A stretch of DNA of 5,007 nucleotides. It comes from Methylococcaceae bacterium. GTDB lineage: Bacteria > Pseudomonadota > Gammaproteobacteria > Methylococcales > Methylomonadaceae. Shown piece by piece: positions 1 through 5,007 of this stretch. Within the stretch, counting starts at the first letter, position 1, and the number at the start of each line of letters is the position of its first letter. A model generated the notes under the pieces. That model had not been told where the DNA came from. It was given only the letters and a program-made list of their open reading frames with translations, and searched no databases. A program made the position numbers and the translations under genes. The DNA is taken from assembly GCA_030699345.1 (NCBI GenBank), contig JAUYMX010000431.1, positions 1-5,007 of the forward strand, written 5' to 3'.

Positions 1-932
1 ATGACATAGCGATCACCTACTTTGGATCTAACCAAATCAAGCCCCAATTTTTTCAAGCCATGTTCCATACCTAAGTTAGTCATCAATGTGCCGACTACGG
101 GCCCAGACATTTGCCCCGCTTTTAATCTTGATTTGGCGATAATGTAGATAAGCTCATCACCATCAACAATTTCACCTTTGTGATCAACCATTATCAAACG
201 ATCACCGTCACCATCTAAAGCAATACCCATATCGGCTCGATAAGCCAGTACGGAAGCGGCAAGCTTCTCTGGTTTGGTTGCGCCACATTCTTCATTGATG
301 TTAATGCCATCAGGTTCCACGCCAATTGATACCACTTCAGCGCCTACTTCGCTGAAGACATGTGGCGCTATGTGATATGTGGCGCCATTGGCACAATCGA
401 TGACTATCCGCATGCCGCCAAAATCCAAACGAGTCGGTACGCTGCCTTTGCAAAATTCTATGTAGCGACCTGCCGCATCGGTTATTCGTTTAGCTTTACC
501 AAGCTTTGCTGATTCAACCGTGGTCATGGGCGAGTCTAAATACTTTTCCATTTTGCGTTCTAATTCATCAGGCAATTTTGTGCCTTGCACAGAAAAGAAC
601 TTAACACCGTTATCGTAAAATGGATTGTGCGATGCGCTTATTACAATGCCCGCATGGGCTCTAAGCGTACGGGTTAAGTAGGCGATGCCAGGTGTAGGCA
701 TCGGGCCTAATAAACGCGTATCTACGCCTGCGGCAGTTAATCCCGCTTCTAATGCAGACTCGAACATATACCCGGAAATTCGTGTGTCTTTACCGACCAG
801 TACAAAACCTTCCCCTTCGCTGGCGAATACGCGGCCAGCAGCCCAGCCTAATTTCAATAAGAAATCGGCAGTAATTGGGGGTTCGCCCACTTTTCCTCTG
901 ATGCCATCGGTGCCAAAATATTTTCTCGTCAT
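1..932 (-). CDS. glmM: Phosphoglucosamine mutase GlmM, C-terminus cut off by window edge
   Basis: GlmM converts glucosamine-6-phosphate to glucosamine-1-phosphate in the cytoplasm, a step towards UDP-GlcNAc for peptidoglycan and LPS. The minus-strand reading opens with MTRKYFGTDGIRG, the classic N-terminus of the family. The phosphoserine loop SASHNP follows, with the catalytic Ser at residue 101 (E. coli Ser102), in the context GIVISASHNPFYDNGVKFFS. The metal-binding loop DGDGDR lies at residues 240-245 (coordinates 198-215). The reading ends in KVGDRYVM at the window edge. About 310 of the usual ~445 residues are present, so the C-terminal phosphate-binding domain lies outside. The ATG at 932 is chosen because it gives the standard family N-terminus and has AGAGG (943-947) 10 bases upstream. 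No folP start lies directly upstream as in enterics; instead the gene is divergent from arsM. The reading frame is intact and the identification is firm. Confidence 0.97.
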   Translation of the reverse strand, partial: MTRKYFGTDGIRGKVGEPPITADFLLKLGWAAGRVFASEGEGFVLVGKDTRISGYMFESALEAGLTAAGVDTRLLGPMPTPGIAYLTRTLRAHAGIVISASHNPFYDNGVKFFSVQGTKLPDELERKMEKYLDSPMTTVESAKLGKAKRITDAAGRYIEFCKGSVPTRLDFGGMRIVIDCANGATYHIAPHVFSEVGAEVVSIGVEPDGININEECGATKPEKLAASVLAYRADMGIALDGDGDRLIMVDHKGEIVDGDELIYIIAKSRLKAGQMSGPVVGTLMTNLGMEHGLKKLGLDLVRSKVGDRYV

Positions 933-963
933 GGATTTAACGCCTCTTTAAATTCGAATAGAT

Positions 964-992
964 TTGATTTGTTGAGTAGGGTTCTATGTATT
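964..992 (+). promoter_or_regulatory. Weak sigma70-like promoter in front of the orphan terminator
   Basis: TTGATT (964-969) and TGTATT (987-992) are separated by 17 bases, each matching four of six consensus positions. A transcript would start near position 1000 and run into the terminator at 1098-1137. A pair this weak occurs by chance in AT-rich DNA, so the call rests mainly on the terminator needing an upstream promoter. Confidence 0.2.
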
Positions 993-1097
993 GGGTAGCA
1001 AGATGATGAAAAACTTACATCTGCCGCACCCAACAAAGACGGTCAATGGCGTGCAGTATAGCTGCAGCACTCAAAAAGACACACCCTGTTATTGGTT

Positions 1098-1137
1098 AGA
1101 CGGCCTTGTAACACACTAACAAGGCCGCCTGCTTTTT
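1098..1137 (+). terminator. Rho-independent terminator without an upstream protein gene
   Basis: A 9-bp perfect GC-rich stem, CGGCCTTGT (1101-1109) with ACAAGGCCG (1119-1127), closes a 9-base loop. Beyond one A·C mismatch, AG (1098-1099) pairs with CT (1129-1130). TTTTT (1133-1137) follows two bases later. The T-run is only on the plus-strand exit side, so it stops rightward transcription. No rightward protein gene precedes it in the window. It may end a small RNA, act as an attenuator in a long arsM leader, or insulate arsM from stray transcription out of the glmM side. Confidence 0.65.
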
Positions 1138-1221
1138 CCCTCAGCGTCGTATATGCCAGTCAAAATCGACATAAGTACGCTTAAGAATTAATCGCATCCT
1201 TGTGTAAGGTTGTCGTGTAAT

Positions 1222-1250
1222 AATCGACTTTTACTGTGTAAAGTTCGATT
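1222..1250. promoter_or_regulatory. Imperfect 13-3-13 palindrome, candidate operator of the ars operon
   Basis: The left arm AATCGACTTTTAC (1222-1234) and the right arm GTAAAGTTCGATT (1238-1250) are inverted copies matching at 11 of 13 positions around the centre TGT. The site overlaps the -35/spacer of one candidate arsM promoter and touches the -10 of another, the place where a repressor of the ArsR, TetR or GntR type would bind. I do not recognise it as a known binding motif, and no regulator gene lies in the window. It could also fold as an RNA hairpin if transcribed. Confidence 0.4.
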
Positions 1251-1257
1251 TTACAAT
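1230..1257 (+). promoter_or_regulatory. Candidate sigma70 promoter of the arsM operon
   Basis: TTTACT (1230-1235, four of six matches to TTGACA) and TACAAT (1252-1257, five of six matches to TATAAT) have a 16-base spacer. Transcription would start near 1264, giving a leader of about 107 bases before the arsM ATG. An alternative is an extended -10, TGT followed by AATAAT (1216-1224), which lacks a recognisable -35. The downstream sequence is so AT-rich that chance matches are common. Confidence 0.35.
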
Positions 1258-1361
1258 TACCAGTAATTTTTTCGCTTAAGGTTGCTCAACAGATAATTTC
1301 GTAAGCAAGTTTTTTAGCAAATTGATTTATTTTATATTTTTTAGACATTTTCATGTGCTTT

Positions 1362-1366
1362 GGAGG
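1362..1366 (+). promoter_or_regulatory. Shine-Dalgarno that fixes the arsM start
   Basis: GGAGG lies four bases before the ATG at 1371. It falls inside the longer open frame that begins with an ATG at 1353, so it argues that 1371 and not 1353 is the true start. The spacing is a little short but the core is perfect. Confidence 0.75.
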
Positions 1367-1370
1367 CGTC

Positions 1371-2417
1371 ATGACTGACACACTTATTAGTGAATCAGTA
1401 CAAAATTATTACGGGCAGGTGCTGACATCCAGCCAGGATTTAAAAACCAGCGCTTGTTGCACATTAGATGCAATGCCCTGGCATTTACGGCCGTTTCTTG
1501 CCGACCTGCATCCTGAAGTTGTGTCCCGTTTTTACGGCTGCGGCTCGCCTTTGCCGCCTGCCTTGGAAGGTCGAACGGTACTGGATTTGGGTTGCGGCTC
1601 GGGTCGTGATTGTTATTTATTGTCGCGCCTAGTGGGCGAGCACGGTCGGGTAATCGGTGTCGATATGACCGAAGAGCAACTTGCCGTCGCTAAGCGCCAC
1701 TGCGATTGGCATGCTGAGCGTTACGGTTATGTCAGCTCTAATGTCGAATTTCATCTTGGCCATATCGAAGACCTGACTACCGCCGGTATTGCCGATAATT
1801 CCATCGATGTCGTGGTGTCGAATTGCGTCATCAACCTGTCGCCGGATAAACGCAAAGTATTGGCAGAAATTTTCCGCGTGCTCAAGCCCGGCGGCGAGCT
1901 GTATTTTTCCGATGTCTATGCCGACCGGCGCATCCCGCAAGCGCTTAAGCTGGACCCGGTATTGCTGGGCGAATGCCTGGGCGGCGCTCTGTATTGGGAG
2001 GATTTTCGCCGCATCATGCAAGACTTGGGCTGTCCCGATGTGCGTATCGTCAAAGAAAACCCTATCACGCTGGACGACCTGGAAGTCGCTAACAAAATCG
2101 GCATGGTTGCGTTCCGTTCGATCACGGTGCGGGCGTTTAAAGTTCCGCTGGAAGACCGCTGCGAAGACTTCGGTCAGATTGCCATCTACAAAGGCACGTT
2201 GCCGCAACATCCGCATGCCTTCGACCTGGATGACCATCATCATTTGGAAACCGGCAAGCCTTTGCGCGTTTGCGGCAATACTGCCGATATGCTTGGCAGC
2301 ACTCGCTACGCGGAATATTTTCAATTAATTGGCGACAAAAGCACGCATTTTGGATTGTTTGATTGCGCGCCGCCCAATACCAGTCTGTCGATGAAATCCG
2401 GAGCGGCTTGCTGCTGA
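1371..2417 (+). CDS. arsM: Arsenite S-adenosylmethionine methyltransferase ArsM (AS3MT type)
   Basis: This cytoplasmic enzyme transfers methyl groups from SAM to trivalent arsenic, giving mono- and dimethyl (sometimes trimethyl) arsenicals. The 348-residue product has the class I methyltransferase core: motif I DLGCGSGRD at 72-80, GVDMT at 96-100, and SNCVINLSPDK at 150-160. All four cysteines of the animal and algal enzymes are present: C29 (SAC), C57 (FYGCG), C152 (SNCVIN) and C202 (GECLGG). From memory they correspond to human AS3MT Cys32, 61, 156 and 206. LKPGGELYFSDVY and GECLGGALYW are also family hallmarks. The tail ends in the vicinal pair GAACC, as in many ArsM proteins. The start at 1371 is chosen over 1353 because of GGAGG at 1362-1366. 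The stop overlaps the next ATG by one base (TGATG), so it leads an operon. In this setting its dimethylated product probably feeds ArsS rather than being only detoxified. Confidence 0.95.
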   Translation: MTDTLISESVQNYYGQVLTSSQDLKTSACCTLDAMPWHLRPFLADLHPEVVSRFYGCGSPLPPALEGRTVLDLGCGSGRDCYLLSRLVGEHGRVIGVDMTEEQLAVAKRHCDWHAERYGYVSSNVEFHLGHIEDLTTAGIADNSIDVVVSNCVINLSPDKRKVLAEIFRVLKPGGELYFSDVYADRRIPQALKLDPVLLGECLGGALYWEDFRRIMQDLGCPDVRIVKENPITLDDLEVANKIGMVAFRSITVRAFKVPLEDRCEDFGQIAIYKGTLPQHPHAFDLDDHHHLETGKPLRVCGNTADMLGSTRYAEYFQLIGDKSTHFGLFDCAPPNTSLSMKSGAACC

Positions 2418-3124
2418 TGGCCATGTGCGGTGCGATTGCGTTGTTTGTTAAGACGCCGGGAATTTCTCCGGTCAAGACCCGTTTGTCTAAAGAACTGGGC
2501 GTTGAAGCTGCCGAGTCATTTCATTTGGCGGCTGCTCGTGCGGTTGCGGCGGTTATTAACGCCTCGGCTAAACAAGCTGCGTTGCAAGGTGTTTATGCAG
2601 TGGCGGAACAATCTGCCTTGGCTGATGATCGTTGGCAAGATTTGCCTTGTTTGTGGCAAGGCGAAGGCGGCTTAGGCGAACGCATGTCGCTAGTTTACGA
2701 AACCTTATTGAAACAATACGATTTTGTTATTTTGGTCGGGGCCGATATTCCGCAAATGACCGTGACGCATTTGCTTAAAGCCGCCGATTGGCTGGCGCGC
2801 GACGAACATGCCCGGTTTGCTTTCGGCCCGAGTATTGACGGCGGGTTTTGGCTATTCGGCGGCAATTGCAGCTTGCCGCCCAAACTGTGGGCCGAGGTCA
2901 CTTACAGTACGGCCGATACCGGGGCGCAATTTTTAAACAAAATCGATTCTCTGGGCGAAGTGCAAACAATAACACCGCTGCAAGATGTCGATGAGCTGCA
3001 GGATTTGATTCATTTGCACGAGTCGCTACGTCTCTTAAACGACCCTATGCCGGAACAACTTGAGCTGATCCGCTTTTTAGAATCCTTACCGTTAAATTTT
3101 TTTAAAGGTTTCGGTTATGTATAA
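2417..3124 (+). CDS. TIGR04282-type arsenosugar-cluster glycosyltransferase (CofC-like fold)
   Basis: The 235-residue soluble protein belongs to the family formerly called transferase 1, rSAM/selenodomain-associated, which recurs beside ArsS. It has the nucleotidyl/glycosyl-transferase A-type fold signature. The N-terminal nucleotide-binding motif KTPGISPVKTRL is at 12-23, QGEGGLGERM at 81-90, GADIP with a probable metal-binding Asp110 at 108-112, and GPSIDGGFWLFG at 137-148. A sugar-nucleotide or related donor is likely, but donor and acceptor are not deducible; a role in building the sugar part of the arsenosugar is inferred from context. The chosen ATG at 2417 overlaps the arsM stop and places the motif at the usual distance from the N-terminus. 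The upstream TTG at 2363 would add 18 unlike residues, and the ATG at 2423 is also possible. GGAG at 2400-2403 is 13 bases away, so translation probably depends on coupling to arsM. It overlaps arsS by 8 bases. Confidence 0.88.
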   Translation: MAMCGAIALFVKTPGISPVKTRLSKELGVEAAESFHLAAARAVAAVINASAKQAALQGVYAVAEQSALADDRWQDLPCLWQGEGGLGERMSLVYETLLKQYDFVILVGADIPQMTVTHLLKAADWLARDEHARFAFGPSIDGGFWLFGGNCSLPPKLWAEVTYSTADTGAQFLNKIDSLGEVQTITPLQDVDELQDLIHLHESLRLLNDPMPEQLELIRFLESLPLNFFKGFGYV

Positions 3125-4097
3125 CGTTAAATCTTTATTGCTCAACAGCCATTTTCCGCAAATTCGCCGCGACCGGCTGACCACCTTGCAAATGAACCTG
3201 GGTTATTTGTGCAATTTGAGCTGCACGCATTGTCATGTGAATGCCGGGCCGAAACGCACGGAACTGATGTCGCGCGAGACCATGGAAATTGCGCTGCAAT
3301 TTGCGGAAAAACAGCAAATTAAACAACTGGATGTGACTGGCGGATCGCCGGAAATGAATCCTGAATTTCGCTGGCTGGTACAAGCTGCCAAACAGCAAGG
3401 TCTGCATGTCATCGGCCGATGCAATCCGACCATTTTGGTTGAGCCGGGCTATGAATGGGCAGCAGACTTTTTGGCTGAACATCAAATAGAAATTATTGCT
3501 TCGTTACCCTGTTACTTGGAAAGTAATGTCGATGCGCAACGCGGTAAAGGTGCGTTTGCCGCTTCCATTAAGGCGTTGAAAAAACTAAATGCGCTGGGTT
3601 ATGGCCATGTCGGCAGCGGCTTGGTGCTCAATTTGGTGTTCAATCCGCAAGGTCCGAGTTTGCCGCCGCCGCAACAGCAGTTAGAAGTCGACTACCGCAA
3701 GTATTTACTTGAGCATTTCGACATGCAATTCAATCAATTGTTCGCTCTGGTCAATATGCCTATTCAACGTTTCGGCGCCGTGTTATTTGGCAAGGGTAAG
3801 CAGCATGAGCAGCAAAGTCAGGTGTTCGACCAGTATTTACAGTTGCTGAAAAATGCTTACCAGCCGGAAAACCTGGATAGGGTCATGTGCAAAAGCCTGG
3901 TCAGTGTCGATTGGCAAGGCTATGTCTATGATTGCGATTTCAACCAGATGCTGGAGATGCCTTTGGCGGGCGGCACCCAGGTGCATTTAAAAGATTTGCT
4001 TGGGCAAGATTTAGAAGCTGCAAAAATCAGTGTTGCTGAACATTGTTTTGGCTGCACAGCAGGGCAGGGTTCCAGCTGTGCAGGGGCATTGACTTAG
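3117..4097 (+). CDS. arsS: Arsenosugar biosynthesis radical SAM/Cys-rich protein ArsS
   Basis: ArsS is a radical SAM enzyme that, in the family's characterised cyanobacterial members, joins the 5'-deoxyadenosyl group of SAM to a dimethylated arsenical, giving the nucleoside precursor of arsenosugars. The 326-residue product has the [4Fe-4S] motif CNLSCTHC (Cys32, 36, 39) followed by HVNAGPKRTE. A GGSPEMNP stretch fills the SAM-binding GGE position, followed by IGRCNPTIL and the conserved NPQGPSLPPPQQQLEVDY. The C-terminal DUF3641-type domain carries C258, C273 and CFGCTAGQGSSC (C310, C313, C321), suited to an auxiliary Fe-S cluster. Many relatives are selenoproteins; here the motif positions are cysteines and the frame has no internal TGA. 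AAAGG (3104-3108) sits 8 bases before the ATG. The start lies inside the end of the upstream gene, so the two are coupled. The length is normal and the protein appears complete. Confidence 0.95.
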   Translation: MYNVKSLLLNSHFPQIRRDRLTTLQMNLGYLCNLSCTHCHVNAGPKRTELMSRETMEIALQFAEKQQIKQLDVTGGSPEMNPEFRWLVQAAKQQGLHVIGRCNPTILVEPGYEWAADFLAEHQIEIIASLPCYLESNVDAQRGKGAFAASIKALKKLNALGYGHVGSGLVLNLVFNPQGPSLPPPQQQLEVDYRKYLLEHFDMQFNQLFALVNMPIQRFGAVLFGKGKQHEQQSQVFDQYLQLLKNAYQPENLDRVMCKSLVSVDWQGYVYDCDFNQMLEMPLAGGTQVHLKDLLGQDLEAAKISVAEHCFGCTAGQGSSCAGALT

Positions 4098-4110
4098 CGC
4101 TAAAAGCGCT
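4096..4110. repeat. Small perfect inverted repeat at the arsS stop codon
   Basis: AGCGCT (4096-4101) is repeated as its own reverse complement at 4105-4110 around AAA, and begins within the arsS TAG. A stable short hairpin is possible, but no T-run follows closely on either strand (ATTTTCTT comes more than ten bases later on the plus side). It is at best a poor terminator for the ars operon. The rest of the 90-base gap to the converging gene shows nothing else clear. Confidence 0.3.
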
Positions 4111-4187
4111 GCGCTTGGTAATATTTTCTTGCGAAGATGGTCAGTTGATAGGCGAGTGAAGCATTAGGGTTCGGTGTAAGGAGCTTT

Positions 4188-5007
4188 TTAAATCACCGGC
4201 TCGCCACGTGCCAACTTAGGCAGCTTTCCTTCGAGCCCCATTGCGCTGCGCATGACTTTATTTTTAGCAGGCAAAATACGCTCGGCTAGGCCCAGTCCCA
4301 AGTTACGCAAAAATTTTATCGGTAACACTTCATTGCTAAACACCCGATAAAACACATCCATCACGGTCATCATTTTTAGATTTTCGTTGCGACGCATGCT
4401 TTCATAACGCTTTAACACCGGCAAACTGGCAATATCTTCACCTTGTTTATCGGCCTCGATTAACACTTCCACCAACGCAGCGGCGTCCAGTAAGCCAATA
4501 TTCACGCCTTGCCCTGCGAGTGGATTAATCATGTGGGCGGCATCACCTACCAGTACGGCTCCTGGTTTGACATAGGCTTGGGCATGCTGACGCTTTAATG
4601 GAAAGCTCGCCACGCCTAACACTGCTTTGACCTTGCCCAGGCAATCAGGGAATGCTGAGAGCAATTCTTGTTTTAATTGCTCATGGGGTAGTGCTTGTAA
4701 GCGACGCACTTCATCGGGCGAGTGGTACCAAACTAAAGAAGCGTAGTGCCCTGGTAAAGGTAAAAACGCTTGCGGCCCTGTCGGAACAAAACGCTGCCAG
4801 GTAATGTCTTGTTGTTCATAGTCGGTTTCGATATAGATCACTAAGGCATGCTGATTATAATCCCAGCTGGTCACGCCCAATCCTACTGCCTGTCTGACTC
4901 TGGATTGCCCGCCGTCAGCAGCGACTAATACTCGCGCAGATAAAGTTCGGCTGCCGTCCAGTTCAATCTCGCTGGCTCCACTAACGGCATAATTTATTTT
5001 TTTAATC
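4188..5007 (-). CDS. UbiH/UbiF/VisC-family FAD-dependent ubiquinone hydroxylase, N-terminus cut off by window edge
   Basis: Members hydroxylate the aromatic ring of polyprenyl ubiquinone precursors using FAD, NAD(P)H and O2 near the inner membrane. The 272 C-terminal residues are present. The frame stays open from the stop at 4188 through the right edge, so the true start and the N-terminal GxGxxG FAD motif lie beyond 5007. Visible are the middle DG motif in VAADGGQSRVRQ (about 4889-4924), WQRFVPTGPQAFLPL, ASLVWYHSPDEVRRLQ, and the second FAD-binding motif GDAAHMINPLAGQGVNIGLLDAAAL (about 4475-4550). From memory, the WYHSP segment and the tail (VLKRYESMRR, FSNEVLPIKFLRNLGLGLAER) are closest to UbiF, the C6 hydroxylase, but UbiH and UbiI share these motifs, so no symbol is given. 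It converges on the ars operon and is functionally unrelated to it. A full-length protein would be about 390-400 residues. Confidence 0.93.
   Translation of the reverse strand, partial: IKKINYAVSGASEIELDGSRTLSARVLVAADGGQSRVRQAVGLGVTSWDYNQHALVIYIETDYEQQDITWQRFVPTGPQAFLPLPGHYASLVWYHSPDEVRRLQALPHEQLKQELLSAFPDCLGKVKAVLGVASFPLKRQHAQAYVKPGAVLVGDAAHMINPLAGQGVNIGLLDAAALVEVLIEADKQGEDIASLPVLKRYESMRRNENLKMMTVMDVFYRVFSNEVLPIKFLRNLGLGLAERILPAKNKVMRSAMGLEGKLPKLARGEPVI

Larger units (their letters stand above)
933..1370. other. Divergent intergenic region between glmM and arsM
   Basis: This 438-bp gap carries the promoters of two divergent transcription units and has no convincing protein gene. The left half (about 950-1100) has mixed composition and the right half (about 1180-1350) is strongly AT-rich. 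It contains, in order, a weak plus-strand promoter-like pair (964-992), a small TGCAG/CTGCA stem (1052-1066), an intrinsic terminator (1098-1137), three GTGTAA repeats, an imperfect palindrome (1222-1250) and a second, smaller palindrome (1255-1268). No clear sigma70 promoter for glmM was found on the minus strand. A TTGACC at about 1044 (minus strand) is a fair -35 but has no good -10 at the right spacing. Confidence 0.7.

Noticed and set aside
685..951. Plus-strand open frame of 88 codons
   Set aside because: It lies antisense within the well-conserved glmM coding sequence and its protein has no recognisable motif.
1046..1099. 17-codon open frame (MACSIAAALKK...) ending right before the terminator stem
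   Set aside because: The ribosome binding site is weak, there is no codon pattern of a leader peptide, and such short frames are common by chance. The position next to the terminator is noted but not enough.
1201..1241. PhoB box
   Set aside because: The GTGTAA repeats are 13 and 21 bases apart rather than 11, and the TGTCAT core is absent.
1255..1272. AATTAC-CA-GTAATT palindrome followed by a T-run, considered as a terminator
   Set aside because: The stem is only 6 bp, almost all A-T with a two-base loop that cannot close well, and it would sit between the arsM promoter and its gene.
1283..1317. TTGCT ... AGCAA repeats with TTTTTT, considered as an attenuator
   Set aside because: The stem is five base pairs with a 17-base loop, too weak to support a call.
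1353..1370. Upstream ATG giving arsM six extra residues
   Set aside because: GGAGG at 1362-1366 lies inside this extension and points to the ATG at 1371, and the extra residues do not fit the family N-terminus.
1629..2324. 231-codon minus-strand open frame
   Set aside because: It is a shadow of arsM; the sense strand encodes a highly conserved enzyme and the antisense product resembles nothing.
2363..2416. TTG-started extension of the glycosyltransferase gene
   Set aside because: It would overlap arsM by 55 bases and add residues before the normal family start; the ATG at 2417 fits better.
1..5007. CRISPR array, tRNA, rRNA or insertion sequence
   Set aside because: No regularly spaced repeats, cloverleaf-like sequence, rRNA segment, transposase motif or terminal inverted repeats were found.

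Overview
The window looks like a chromosomal segment of a gammaproteobacterium. The GlmM fragment has the SASHNPFYDNG-type active-site context, and there is a ubiquinone-pathway flavin hydroxylase whose C-terminal half resembles UbiF. A methanotroph-like lineage (Methylococcales) is possible, but this is a guess from overall protein character and moderate GC; the window holds no marker that decides it.

Layout. Positions 1-932 hold the 5' two thirds of glmM (phosphoglucosamine mutase) on the minus strand, running off the left edge. Positions 933-1370 form an AT-rich divergent intergenic region. It contains a good plus-strand intrinsic terminator with no protein gene in front of it, an imperfect 29-bp palindrome, and a candidate promoter for the downstream operon. 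Positions 1371-4097 hold three tightly packed plus-strand genes: arsM (As(III) S-adenosylmethionine methyltransferase of the AS3MT type), a TIGR04282-type glycosyltransferase, and arsS (radical SAM/Cys-rich protein with a DUF3641-type C-terminus). Positions 4098-4187 are a short gap between convergent genes. Positions 4188-5007 hold the 3' part of a UbiH/UbiF/VisC-family FAD hydroxylase on the minus strand, running off the right edge.

How the genes work together. The three central genes form an arsenosugar (organoarsenical) biosynthesis operon. ArsM methylates arsenite to a dimethylated arsenical. ArsS is expected to attach the 5'-deoxyadenosyl group of SAM to that arsenic, giving a dimethylarsinoyl nucleoside. 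The glycosyltransferase-fold protein is the likely later or accessory step, but its substrate cannot be read from sequence. The reading frames overlap by 1 and 8 bases, so they are very probably co-transcribed and translationally coupled. The flanking genes (peptidoglycan precursor and ubiquinone synthesis) are housekeeping and unrelated, so the ars operon looks like an accessory block between core genes. No ArsR regulator, arsenite pump or arsenate reductase is visible in the window.
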